DNA of 40,400 nucleotides. Origin: Micrococcales bacterium 31B (GTDB taxonomy: Bacteria; Actinomycetota; Actinomycetes; Actinomycetales; Dermabacteraceae). Positions 24,428 through 34,903 of the stretch are shown in pieces (the first letter of the stretch is position 1; each line of letters opens with the position of its first letter). The stretch is from NCBI GenBank assembly GCA_022803075.1, contig JAFFTF010000003.1, forward strand, positions 353,740-394,139, written 5' to 3'. The notes under the pieces are model-generated. The model did not search any database, was not told the DNA's origin, and saw only the letters and a list, made by a program, of their open reading frames with translations. Made by a program: the position numbers and the translations under genes.

Positions 24428-25528
24428 ATGAAAATCGAACGCGTCGAAGTCATCCCCTACTCGATCCCGTACACGCACCCGCTGCAGTTCGCGAGTGGCA
24501 AAGTGACGCACGCCGACCACGTCCTCGTGCGCGTGCACACCGACGACGGGGTTGTCGGCACGGCGGACGCGCCTCCGCGGCCCTACACCTACGGCGAAAC
24601 GCAGGAGTCCATCAGCACCATCATCACCAAGACCTTCGCGCCGCAGGTGACGGGCCTCGACGTGTTCGACCGCGAGCGCATTCACGCCGTGCTGCGGCGC
24701 ACCATTCACAATCAGGTCGCCAAGGGCGCCCTCGACATTGCGGTCTGGGACGCCATCGGAAAGCGCCTCGGCGCGCCCGTGCACAAACTTCTCGGCGGCT
24801 ACACCGACCGGCTGCGGGTCAGCCACATGCTGGGGTTCCGACCCGCCCACGAACTGCTCGACGAGGCCCTGCGCTTCGGCGAGACCTACGGCATCTCAAC
24901 CTTCAAACTCAAGGTAGGCCGACGGCCGCTCGCGCTCGACATCGAAGCGTGCCACGTGCTGCGCGAGGGGCTCGGCGACGGGGTCGAGATCTACCTCGAT
25001 GCGAATCGCGGCTGGACCGCCAACGAGGCACTCGAAGTGCTTCGCCGCACCGAAGGCCTCGGCCTCACCCTGCTTGAGGAGCCCTGCGACGCCAAGGAGG
25101 CCCTGAGTCGCCGCCGCCTCGTGGACCGCTCCCCCATCCCCGTCGTCGGCGACGAGTCGGTGCCCACGGCGGGCGATGTCTCACGCGAGCTCCTCTCGGG
25201 AGGCTGCAACGCCATCTGCATCAAGACCGCGCGCTCCGGATTCACCGAGGCGACCGAGATTCTCGGCCTGTGTACGGGCCTCGGCGTCGACGTCACCATG
25301 GGCAACCAAATTGATACGCAGGTCGGCTCGCTCGCGACGGTCACCTTCGGTGCCGCCCACGAGGCCACCAGTCGGCGCGCGGGCGAACTCTCGAACTTTC
25401 TCGACATGGCCGACGACCTCCTCGCGGAGCCACTGCTTATCACCGACGGCACGATCCGCGTGCGCGACGTGCCCGGCGTCGGCGCCGAGATCGACGAAGA
25501 CAAACTCGCCACCTACCGGCTCAGCTAA
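24428..25528 (+). CDS. catB: Muconate cycloisomerase (cis,cis-muconate lactonizing enzyme)
   Basis: 366 aa, enolase superfamily, MLE subgroup. Converts cis,cis-muconate to (+)-muconolactone. The catalytic KxK is K160/K162 in TFKLKVG. Metal ligands are D191 (YLDANRG), E217 (LLEEP) and D242 (VGDES). The second base is K266 (ICIKTARSG). ATG 24428 gives AAGGA a good spacing of about 9 nt; the GTG at 24422 is only 3 nt from it and is less likely. 116 nt after catA and 18 nt before catC. Confidence 0.94.
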   Translation: MKIERVEVIPYSIPYTHPLQFASGKVTHADHVLVRVHTDDGVVGTADAPPRPYTYGETQESISTIITKTFAPQVTGLDVFDRERIHAVLRRTIHNQVAKGALDIAVWDAIGKRLGAPVHKLLGGYTDRLRVSHMLGFRPAHELLDEALRFGETYGISTFKLKVGRRPLALDIEACHVLREGLGDGVEIYLDANRGWTANEALEVLRRTEGLGLTLLEEPCDAKEALSRRRLVDRSPIPVVGDESVPTAGDVSRELLSGGCNAICIKTARSGFTEATEILGLCTGLGVDVTMGNQIDTQVGSLATVTFGAAHEATSRRAGELSNFLDMADDLLAEPLLITDGTIRVRDVPGVGAEIDEDKLATYRLS

Positions 25529-25546
25529 GCACAAAGGAGTTTCACC

Positions 25547-25825
25547 GTGCTCTACCTCGCGCGCATGGACGTGCATTTTCCCGCCCACCTCGCAGCCACC
25601 GAAATCGCCCACCTGCAGGCACTCGAAAAGGAGTATTCGCAGGCACTGCAAGAATCCGGCCGCCTCGCCTCCATCTGGCGTGTCGTCGGCGAATACGCCA
25701 ACTACTCGGTCTTTGACGTCGAGAGTAACGACCAGCTGCACGAGATTCTGAGCGGGTTCCCCATGTATGCCCACATGAAGATTCACGTCACGCCGCTCGC
25801 AAAGCATCCCAACGCGATTCGGTAG
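25547..25825 (+). CDS. catC: Muconolactone delta-isomerase
   Basis: 92 aa, the usual size. Isomerises muconolactone to 3-oxoadipate enol-lactone. The sequence YLARMDVHFPAHL, EKEYSQALQESGRLASIWRV, then FPMYAHMKIHVTPLAKHPN is characteristic of CatC. GTG start with AAAGGAG ahead. Last gene of the cat operon; the following 150 nt are GC-rich with repeated GGTTGCGGGC-like words and no clear terminator. Confidence 0.95.
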   Translation: MLYLARMDVHFPAHLAATEIAHLQALEKEYSQALQESGRLASIWRVVGEYANYSVFDVESNDQLHEILSGFPMYAHMKIHVTPLAKHPNAIR

Positions 25826-25975
25826 GGGTTGCGGGCGGGCGGTCGGGCCGGGCCAGGATTGGGGGTTGCGGGCCGGGGTCGCGGGCCGGACGCCGCGACG
25901 CACCGTTCCCTGCGTCTCCCGCGCTGGCAAGGCCGTTAGCATGGCAGCAACGACTCTTCCACTGCAAGGAGCCCC

Positions 25976-27229
25976 GTGACGCGCTGGCTGGCTACCCTCG
26001 AACAGATCACCCGCGACGTCTGGTTCCGCGCCGCCCTCTTCACCCTCGCGGCTATTGCCCTCGCCGTGTTGGCCGGCTTCGCGAGCAGCCTGCTACCCGG
26101 CACGCTTCCCGTCGACATCGGCCAAGGTTCCGTCGCCTCTATCCTCGACATCCTGGCCTCCTCGATGCTCGCCGTCACGACCTTCTCGCTCACCACCATG
26201 GTGGCCGCGTACTCGGCTGCCGCGTCGGCCGGCACACAGCGCTCATGGCAGCTTTACGTCCGCGACACCACGAGCCAAAACGCCCTCTCGACCTACATCG
26301 GTGCGTTCGCATTCTCCATCGTCGGCAAGATCGCGCTCTCACTCGAGTTGTACAGCCCCACGGGCGAGGCCCTGCTGTTTGTCGGCGCCATCGCCGTCAT
26401 CTGCGTCGTGCTCGCAAACCTGCTGAGTTGGATCTCGTTCCTTACGACCTTCGGGCGCATTGCCGACGTCATCGACCGGGTGGGCCGCGCGGCGCGCACC
26501 ACCATGACGCAGCACGCGCTAGACCCCCTGCGCGGCTGCGCGGCGTGGAGCGAGCCACCCGCCACCGCGCACGCCGTCATGTCCGACACCTACGGGTACG
26601 TCACAGAGTTCAATCCCGAGGCCCTGCAACACCTCGCCAAGGCCCACCACTGCAAAATCTGGGTGCTGGCGCGGCCCGGTTCGCGCGCGACACCCGCGGC
26701 GCCCCTCGCCCTGATCAGCGGCGACCCCACCGCTGAGCACCTCGATCAGGTGCGCGGGGAGTTCGTGATCGCCCCACATCGCACCTTCGACGAAGACCCT
26801 CGCCTGGGCCTGATCGTGCTCTCCGAGATCGCGAGCAAGGCGCTCTCCCCCGGCATCAACGACCCCGGCACCGCCATCGAGGTGCTCACCGCCCTACAGC
26901 GCGTGCTGGCCCTAGCTCAGGGCACGGCCCGCACAGAGCGGGTGCTCTACCCCCGCGTTCATCTCCCCGCCATCGAGCCCGCTGACCTGGTCCTCGACGC
27001 GTTCCGGCCGACCGCACGCGACGGGGCCGGCTGCGTGGAGGTCGCCGTGCGTCTCCAAAAGGAAATTGCCGCGCTGCTCGCCGCGACCACCGACGACACC
27101 TGGCGTGCGCCACTCATCGCGATGGCGCGGAGTGCTCTTGAGCGCGCGAGCGGGCGGCTCACCTACGCGGACGACCTCGCCGAGGTTTCGCAGGCCTGCG
27201 ATCTCGCCGTAGAATCCCGCCCCAGGTGA
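25976..27229 (+). CDS. DUF2254 family predicted membrane protein
   Basis: 417 aa. Four predicted membrane helices at about 17-40, 52-80, 102-125 and 131-158, then a cytosolic domain of about 250 residues with the family words EIASKALSPGINDPGTAI and SDTYGYV. The function of DUF2254 is not established. GTG 25976 with AGGAG 4-5 nt upstream. The OLD-family nuclease gene starts 55 nt after the stop with its own Shine-Dalgarno, so the two are probably co-transcribed. Confidence 0.85.
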   Translation: MTRWLATLEQITRDVWFRAALFTLAAIALAVLAGFASSLLPGTLPVDIGQGSVASILDILASSMLAVTTFSLTTMVAAYSAAASAGTQRSWQLYVRDTTSQNALSTYIGAFAFSIVGKIALSLELYSPTGEALLFVGAIAVICVVLANLLSWISFLTTFGRIADVIDRVGRAARTTMTQHALDPLRGCAAWSEPPATAHAVMSDTYGYVTEFNPEALQHLAKAHHCKIWVLARPGSRATPAAPLALISGDPTAEHLDQVRGEFVIAPHRTFDEDPRLGLIVLSEIASKALSPGINDPGTAIEVLTALQRVLALAQGTARTERVLYPRVHLPAIEPADLVLDAFRPTARDGAGCVEVAVRLQKEIAALLAATTDDTWRAPLIAMARSALERASGRLTYADDLAEVSQACDLAVESRPR

Positions 27230-27284
27230 AGACCGCAGCAACGTGACGTAGCCTGGTCACCACGCGAACCCCTGAGGAGCCACC

Positions 27285-29006
27285 ATGCGCGTCACCCGCC
27301 TCGCGGTGCGAAACTTTCGCAGCATCGCATCGCTCGACCTTCCCGTCGCCGATTACATGGCGCTCGTCGGCGCCAACGGCGTCGGCAAATCCTCGCTCCT
27401 GCGCGCCCTGCAGTGGGCGATCGACGGCGGCCCCCTGCTGGCCAGCGACATCCACCACGGATCAGGCGACGTGCAAGTGACGATCGCACTCGACGGTATC
27501 GATGCGCAGACCCACCCCGACCTCGCGCCGTACGCCCGCGGCGGGAGCCTGATCCTCGCCCGCCACTGGTCCCCCGCAGCCACCACCAGCACGCTCACCG
27601 CCTTCGTGGGTAGCGTGGGCACCGACGTGACGGGCATTCTGGACGCCCCCGTGGCCCCCGCGCCCGGCACCTCCCACCCTGGCCCCGTGGCCCCGGCCAC
27701 CCCGCTGCAGCGGGCCGTCAAGGTGCTGTTGGTGGCGGCGTCCAAGCACGATGCGCGGGAGGCCGACCCGGCCGAGGCCGAGGCCGTAGCGCGTGTAATC
27801 GCCCACTTCATAGACGCGGCGGCGCCCGCGAGTCTCGCCGATTGCGCGGCCCGCATCACCGAGCGACTGCGGCCCCTGCTCGACGGCGCCACCGTGACCC
27901 TGCGTCACGGGGCCGCCTACGCGGAACCCGAGTCGGTGGGAATCAGCGTGAACCCGGGCGGCGGCGTCCACGACCTCACGGCGCAGGGCCAGGGCGTGCG
28001 GCGCGCGGTGCTGATCGCCACCCTGCACGCGCTGCTGGCGACGCCGGAGACCCCCTTGACCCCGGTCAAGGGCAACCCGCAGGCGGCGCTTTTGCTGTGC
28101 ATCGAGGAGCCCGAGATGTATCAGCACCCCATTCGCGCCCGCGCGTTCGCCCGCGTGCTGGAGTCGCTCGCCGCGCGCGAATCCGCGCAGGTCGTGCTCG
28201 CGACGCATAGCCCTTACTTCGTGCGGCCGCAGCAATTTCATTCGCTGCGCCGGCTCACCCTGGAACGCGGCGAAACCCGCGCGTTCCACACGACCACGAC
28301 GGCCCTCGCCACAAAGATCGGCGACGAGGAACGCGCCGTGCAGAAGGTGATCGATCAGCGGCTTCCCACCGCATTTTCGGAGGGTTTTTTCGCCGATGCG
28401 GTCGTGCTGGTGGAGGGCAACACCGACAAGGCGATCCTTGAGATCCTCGCGGATCGCCTCGGCCGGCCCCTCGATGCCGTGGGTATCGCGGTGCTCGACA
28501 TGTCCGGCAAGGGTAACTTCCACATTCCCGCGATGCTGCTCGACGGCATGGGGATCCCCACCTATATCGTCGCGGACGGCGACAGTCTCGGCGCCGAACG
28601 TCGTCACCCTGACGACGCCGAGCGGCAGGGCGAGGTGCGGCGCAGTCACGCGACGGCGACACGCATGCTGCTGCGCTGGCTACCGCGCGGCGACACGGCG
28701 AGCGTCGGCACCCTGCCCTATGCGTTCGGCGACCCGAGCGTCGTCACGGGCACGTTCGCCATCTGGCAGGACGACATTGAGGGCGAGCTCGCCGCGTGGC
28801 CAAGTTACGTCGCGGCGCAGCGCGCCCACGGTCACGAGGTGCGCGCGAAAGACATGCTCGAGTACAGTCTCGATGCCGCGGCGGCCGACCCCGATGATGC
28901 GCCGGAATCGCTCACAGCCCTGGTCACGGCCGTTCACGAGTTTCGTGAGCGCGCCGAGCCTTCGGGTTTCGGGCCCGGACGCTCCGGCCCTCCTGAGCAG
29001 CCGTGA
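27285..29006 (+). CDS. OLD-family ATPase with TOPRIM nuclease domain (class 1)
   Basis: 573 aa. An SMC/ABC-like ATPase: Walker A GANGVGKSS at 29-37, the signature/Walker B region LLCIEEPEMYQHP, and the switch His in LATHSPYF. The C-terminal TOPRIM domain has E377 in VLVEGNTDK and D431/D433 in VADGDS, the metal-binding acids of OLD nucleases. Class 1 OLD proteins act alone; class 2 (GajA) is paired with a UvrD-like helicase, which is absent here. Some OLD proteins act in phage defence or interference, and the cellular role of chromosomal ones is mostly unknown. ATG 27285 with GAGGAG. It converges on orn with only 19 nt between stops. Confidence 0.88.
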   Translation: MRVTRLAVRNFRSIASLDLPVADYMALVGANGVGKSSLLRALQWAIDGGPLLASDIHHGSGDVQVTIALDGIDAQTHPDLAPYARGGSLILARHWSPAATTSTLTAFVGSVGTDVTGILDAPVAPAPGTSHPGPVAPATPLQRAVKVLLVAASKHDAREADPAEAEAVARVIAHFIDAAAPASLADCAARITERLRPLLDGATVTLRHGAAYAEPESVGISVNPGGGVHDLTAQGQGVRRAVLIATLHALLATPETPLTPVKGNPQAALLLCIEEPEMYQHPIRARAFARVLESLAARESAQVVLATHSPYFVRPQQFHSLRRLTLERGETRAFHTTTTALATKIGDEERAVQKVIDQRLPTAFSEGFFADAVVLVEGNTDKAILEILADRLGRPLDAVGIAVLDMSGKGNFHIPAMLLDGMGIPTYIVADGDSLGAERRHPDDAERQGEVRRSHATATRMLLRWLPRGDTASVGTLPYAFGDPSVVTGTFAIWQDDIEGELAAWPSYVAAQRAHGHEVRAKDMLEYSLDAAAADPDDAPESLTALVTAVHEFRERAEPSGFGPGRSGPPEQP

Positions 29007-29025
29007 GGCAGACCCGCCGCCCTAG

Positions 29026-29574
29026 TTAGGCGGTCGCGCTGACCTGCCCCACGTAGAACTCGAGTTCTCGAATCGACTCGCGAATGTCGTCAAGCGCGCG
29101 GTGCGCGTTGCCCTTCGCGAAGCGCTGCCCGAAGCGACCCTCGAAGACGACCTTGAAGGCGCTGACGTCGAGCATGCGGTAGTGCAGCAGGGCGTCCAGC
29201 CGGGGCCATTCGCGGGCGATGAACTTGCGGTCCTGGTGAATAGAGTTGCCGCCGAGCAGCACGCGAGTGCCCTCCGCGAAGTGGGTTTGCACGAAGGCGA
29301 TGAGTTCGTCTTCGATGTCGGCGGAGGGGCGTGCCACGCCGGCGTTCTGTGCGCGCAGGGCGTCGCGGGCCTCGGGGTTTGCGTCCCAGAAGTCGGCGCC
29401 CAGGGCGAAGCGCTCGTCGAGGAGGGCGGGGTCGACGTGCTGTGCGGCCTCGTAGGTGCCGAGTTCATGAAACTGCCAGTCGGTGGCAATGGCGGCCACT
29501 TCGAGAATGCGGTCGTGCACGGGGTCGAGTCCGGTCATTTCGAGGTCGACCCAGAGGATGTCGGCGGATTGCAT
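29026..29574 (-). CDS. orn: Oligoribonuclease
   Basis: 182 aa. DEDDh 3'-5' exoribonuclease degrading 2-5-nt RNA and linear pGpG. Catalytic residues D10 and E12 ([10 protein letters not shown]), D115 in SIHQDRKF, H158 and D163 in [13 protein letters not shown] 29574 lies two bases after the TAG of the UvrA-like gene, so it is translated as the second cistron. An essential or near-essential housekeeping enzyme in actinobacteria. Confidence 0.95.
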   Translation of the reverse strand: MQSADILWVDLEMTGLDPVHDRILEVAAIATDWQFHELGTYEAAQHVDPALLDERFALGADFWDANPEARDALRAQNAGVARPSADIEDELIAFVQTHFAEGTRVLLGGNSIHQDRKFIAREWPRLDALLHYRMLDVSAFKVVFEGRFGQRFAKGNAHRALDDIRESIRELEFYVGQVSATA

Positions 29575-29576
29575 GG

Positions 29577-31865
<2,289 letters not shown>

Positions 31866-31924
31866 GGGTGCCTTTCTGTGCTGTACCCAGGGTACTCGGA
31901 TACCGCGCCGTGCCCCGGCGCCCG

Positions 31925-31978
31925 GGCAGCTCGGGACGCTCCGGGGGCCGCGGCAGCTCGGGACGCTCCGGGGGCCGG
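31925..31978. repeat. 27-bp tandem duplication between the UvrA-like gene and the glycosylase gene
   Basis: Two head-to-tail 27-bp copies (31925-31951, 31952-31978), identical except the last base. Each begins GGCAGCTCGGGACGC. They lie in non-coding DNA upstream of the leftward UvrA-like gene. Confidence 0.85.
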
Positions 31979-32123
31979 GTGGCGCCCCGGCTCCTGCTCC
32001 GGGTCTCGGCCTCCGGCCACCGCGTCTCGGCCCGTTCCCAGCGCGCCGCGACGAGCCGGACGCCGGTCCACCCGTTCTCGTGCCCGCACCGTCCCCGGGT
32101 GGCGATACGGCACACTGGGGCAC

Positions 32124-32807
32124 ATGAGCACCGAGACCGCATCCCCCACCGCACCAGCCGAAACCGCGCCAGCCGAAACCGCGCCAGCCGAAACCGCGCC
32201 AGCCGAAACCGCGCCAGCCGATCTCGTCATCGGGCCCGATGGCCTGGCGCGCCCGTCTTGGGCGTCGCGCGACCCCTTACTGCGGGAGTACTACGACACC
32301 GAGTGGGGCATGCCCGTGCGCGACGAGAGGGGCGTCTTCGAACGGTTGTCGCTCGAGGCGTTCCAGTCGGGGCTGTCGTGGGCAACCATCTTGCGTAAGC
32401 GCGAAAATTTTCGCCTGGCCTTTGCGGGTTTCGGCCCCGAGGCCGTCGCGGCCTTTGACGAGGCCGACGTGGAGCGGCTGCTGGGCGATGCTGGCATCGT
32501 GCGCAATCGCCTGAAGATCGAGGCCACCATTGCCAACGCGCGGGCGACGGTGGCCCTGCGGGAGGAGACGACCCTGGCCGAGTTCGTGTGGTCCTATCGA
32601 CCGGCCCGCACGCTGCGGCCCACCTCGTTTGCCGAGGTGCCGTCGTCCTCGCCCGAGTCGAAGGCACTCGCGCGCGACCTCAAGCGCAAGGGCTTTCGCT
32701 TCGTGGGGCCCACGACCATGTTCGCGCTCATGGAGGCGATCGGCGTGGTCGACACTCACCTGGTCGGTTCGCACCGCCGGGGCTCGTCGGGAGTGTGGCC
32801 CGACTAG
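32124..32807 (+). CDS. DNA-3-methyladenine glycosylase I (Tag family), zinc site degenerate
   Basis: 227 aa. The HhH glycosylase domain starts near 43: RPSWASRDPLLREYYDTEWG, then LEAFQSGLSWATILRKRENF, VGPTTMFALMEAIGVVDTH. Tag removes 3-methyladenine from DNA. Of the four E. coli zinc ligands (C4, H17, H175, C179), only the third is kept (H212); the others read S/P near 44, Y57 and S216. The 33-residue N-terminal extension carries PAETA repeats. ATG 32124 is chosen as the only Met before the domain in a divergent gap; the frame is open far upstream but that is antisense to the UvrA-like gene. No clear Shine-Dalgarno. Confidence 0.85.
   Translation: MSTETASPTAPAETAPAETAPAETAPAETAPADLVIGPDGLARPSWASRDPLLREYYDTEWGMPVRDERGVFERLSLEAFQSGLSWATILRKRENFRLAFAGFGPEAVAAFDEADVERLLGDAGIVRNRLKIEATIANARATVALREETTLAEFVWSYRPARTLRPTSFAEVPSSSPESKALARDLKRKGFRFVGPTTMFALMEAIGVVDTHLVGSHRRGSSGVWPD
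32154..32220. repeat. 15-bp tandem repeat, 4.5 copies, inside the glycosylase gene
   Basis: CCAGCCGAAACCGCG repeats perfectly four times (32154-32213) plus 7 bases of a fifth. It is in frame and encodes PAETA units in the N-terminal extension. Confidence 0.95.
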
Positions 32808-32844
32808 CCTCCCCGCGAGCGCATGGGTGCGATGGATGACGCAC

Positions 32845-32878
32845 AAAAAAATCAAGTCCGGCCGGGGCCGGACTTGAT
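32845..32878 (-). terminator. Terminator of guaB3
   Basis: 13-bp perfect arms ATCAAGTCCGGCC and GGCCGGACTTGAT with a GG loop. Seven A at 32845-32851 give a U-run on the minus strand. The rightward glycosylase gene also ends into this hairpin but without a T-run. Confidence 0.9.
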
Positions 32879-32893
32879 CACGTGAGTTCTCCG

Positions 32894-34021
32894 TTACTGC
32901 AGGGCAACCTTATAGGGCGACACGACGACCTCTACGCGCTGTAGCTCTTTGATGTCTGAGTAGCCCGTCGTGGCCATCGCCTTGCGCAGTCCGCCAAGCA
33001 GGTTGAGCGAACCATCGGCCCGCTGCGAGGGTCCAAACAAGATCTGTTCCAGCGTGCCGATCTGCTCGACATTAACCCGCTGGCCGCGCGGCAGCGTGGC
33101 GTGGTGCGCCTCGGAGCCCCAGTGCCAACCGTTGCCCGGAGCGTCCGTGGCCCGGGCGAAGCCCGCACCAATCATGGCCGCGTCGGCTCCGCAGGCAATG
33201 GCCTTCACGAGGTCGCCCGACGTGCTGACGCCGCCATCGGCGATGACGTGCACATAGCGGCCTCCCGACTCGTCCATGTAGTCGCGGCGGGCGGCCGCCA
33301 CGTCGGCAAGGGCGGTGGCCATGGGCGCGTGTATTCCGAGCGTCGCCCGCGTGGTGTGCGCGGCTCCGCCCCCAAAGCCCACCAACACTCCCGCGGCGCC
33401 GGTACGCATGAGGTGCAGGGCGGCCGTGTAGGTTGCCGCACCACCGACGATGACGGGCACGTCCAGTTCGTAGATGAAGCGCTTGAGATTCAACGGCTCT
33501 TTCACCGATGACACGTGTTCCGCCGAGACGGTGGTGCCGCGAATAATGAAGAGCTCGACGCCCGAATCCACCACCGTGCGCCAGTGCTCCTGCGTGCGCT
33601 GGGGGCTCAGCGCTGCCGCGACGGTGACTCCGGCGTCGCGGATCTCCTGCAGTCGGGAGGCGATCAACTCGGGCTTGATGGTCTCAGAGTAGATCTCCTG
33701 CATACGCGCGGTAGCGGCATCGCCGTCGAGCTCTGAAATTTCCTGCAGGTAGGGCTCGGGGTTTTCGTACCGGGTCCAGAGGCCCTCGAGGTCGAGAACG
33801 CCGAGGCCGCCGAGTTTGCCGAGAGCGATGGCGGTGGCCGGCGACATGACGGAGTCCATCGGGGCTGCCACGATGGGCATGTCGAAGTGGAACGCGTCGA
33901 TCTGCCAGCCAACACTCACGTCTTCGGGGTGCCGCGTACGACGCGAGGGGACGATCGCAATGTCGTCGAGGGAATAGGCTCGGCGGGCGCGTTTGCCGCG
34001 CCCAATCTCAATCTCAGTCAC
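32894..34021 (-). CDS. guaB3: GuaB3 family IMP dehydrogenase-related protein
   Basis: 375 aa, IMPDH/GMPR TIM barrel without CBS domains. The core SLDDIAIVPSRRTRHP, AAPMDSVMSP, VIVGGAATYTAAL, then HVIADGGVSTSGD and CGADAAMIG match the actinobacterial GuaB3 group. The active-site loop reads GFGGGAAHTTR (215-225) where GuaB has [11 protein letters not shown], so the nucleophilic Cys is replaced by H222. IMP oxidation through a thioimidate is therefore not expected. The biochemical role is unclear. GTG 34021 with TAGCCT 6 nt upstream: leaderless. Confidence 0.9.
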   Translation of the reverse strand: MTEIEIGRGKRARRAYSLDDIAIVPSRRTRHPEDVSVGWQIDAFHFDMPIVAAPMDSVMSPATAIALGKLGGLGVLDLEGLWTRYENPEPYLQEISELDGDAATARMQEIYSETIKPELIASRLQEIRDAGVTVAAALSPQRTQEHWRTVVDSGVELFIIRGTTVSAEHVSSVKEPLNLKRFIYELDVPVIVGGAATYTAALHLMRTGAAGVLVGFGGGAAHTTRATLGIHAPMATALADVAAARRDYMDESGGRYVHVIADGGVSTSGDLVKAIACGADAAMIGAGFARATDAPGNGWHWGSEAHHATLPRGQRVNVEQIGTLEQILFGPSQRADGSLNLLGGLRKAMATTGYSDIKELQRVEVVVSPYKVALQ

Positions 34022-34027
34022 CCACCT

Positions 34028-34033
34028 AGGCTA
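34028..34033 (-). promoter_or_regulatory. -10 box of a probable leaderless promoter (guaB3)
   Basis: Minus-strand TAGCCT, 6 nt, then the GTG start at 34021. Confidence 0.55.
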
Positions 34034-34070
34034 CCCGTTGAGCCGCCCTGAGCCGCGGCAAAACATCACC

Positions 34071-34700
34071 TCAGAGCACGGTGAGCACTATGTCACCGGT
34101 GCTCAAACCATTTTCAGTGTCGAGCATGCTGATGCCGATCTGGGCCACGCTGCCCGTGGTGCCTCCGGCCGCCTCGATTTTCACCGTATCGTTCTCGACG
34201 GAGAACACGGCGATCACGCGCGCCTCACGCAGCGCCGTAATGCTGCCATCGGAATTAGTGAGGTAGGTGTAGCCCGCCGAGGGTGTCGCCGGTGGGGCGA
34301 TTGCGAGGGTGCCACTGCGGAACACAGCCGAGGGCGGGAGCTTCGCGAACACGGGCGCCACAGAAATCGTCGAGCCTGCCGCCGCGGTCGAATTTTGGAC
34401 GCCACTGGTGGCCCGTTGGCTCGGCGGCTCGACTTCCACCATGCTGGGGTCAACGACCGTCGGCACAGCGCTCGGGTTACTGAGCAGCAGGGCGTTGGAG
34501 ACTGCTGAGCTGGGCCCCGATTGCAAACCGTTGAAGAACTGCTCGGCGGGACCGGCCCAGATGCCTACGAGCGCGAGCGACACAAATCCCGTGACGACGA
34601 CGGGAAGCCACCGGCGTGACAGCCTTTTGCGTGTCACAAGATCGTCAGTCGACGGCAGCATGGGCTGCGCCGACTGAGGAGATGGTGACACGTCAATCAT
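34071..34700 (-). CDS. Membrane-anchored protein of unknown function
   Basis: 209 aa. A cytosolic tail of about 30 residues ends in RKRLSRR. One membrane helix spans about 31-50 (WLPVVVTGFVSLALVGIWAG). A Ser/Pro-rich linker leads to an outside domain with short beta-type strands (SGTLAIAPP, YTYLTNSDGSITALREARVI, VKIEAAGGTTGSVAQIGISM). No family recognised; the C-terminal half could be a small adhesion or pilus-assembly-like domain. ATG 34700 (MIDVSPSP) has AAGG upstream. Alone between guaB3 and a divergent exonuclease gene. Confidence 0.65.
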   Translation of the reverse strand: MIDVSPSPQSAQPMLPSTDDLVTRKRLSRRWLPVVVTGFVSLALVGIWAGPAEQFFNGLQSGPSSAVSNALLLSNPSAVPTVVDPSMVEVEPPSQRATSGVQNSTAAAGSTISVAPVFAKLPPSAVFRSGTLAIAPPATPSAGYTYLTNSDGSITALREARVIAVFSVENDTVKIEAAGGTTGSVAQIGISMLDTENGLSTGDIVLTVL

Positions 34701-34891
34701 GGTTGCCTTAAGCACTTGGCGCCCGGTGGATACGTGGGCGCGGTGGAGAAGCGCGGATAGGCGCACCTCCAATGTAAACCTCTGACCACAGAATGTCACC
34801 CTTGCCTGGTGACAACCTGTAACCATGCTGGCCACGTCATCCTATTTGCGCTCGACCGTGACCACCATCGTTTAATCTGGGTGTCACATCG

Positions 34892-34897
34892 TAAATT
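34892..34897 (+). promoter_or_regulatory. -10 box of a probable leaderless promoter (exonuclease)
   Basis: TAAATT, 6 nt, then ATG 34904. No Shine-Dalgarno. Confidence 0.55.
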
Positions 34898-34903
34898 AGA
34901 CCC

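Noticed and set aside
31866-32123. N-terminal extension of the UvrA-like protein
   Set aside because: Pro/Arg/Gly-rich and built partly from a 27-bp DNA repeat; ATG 31865 has a good Shine-Dalgarno and the family start.
32154-32220. CRISPR-like repeat
   Set aside because: The 15-bp units are contiguous with no spacers and in frame with a gene.
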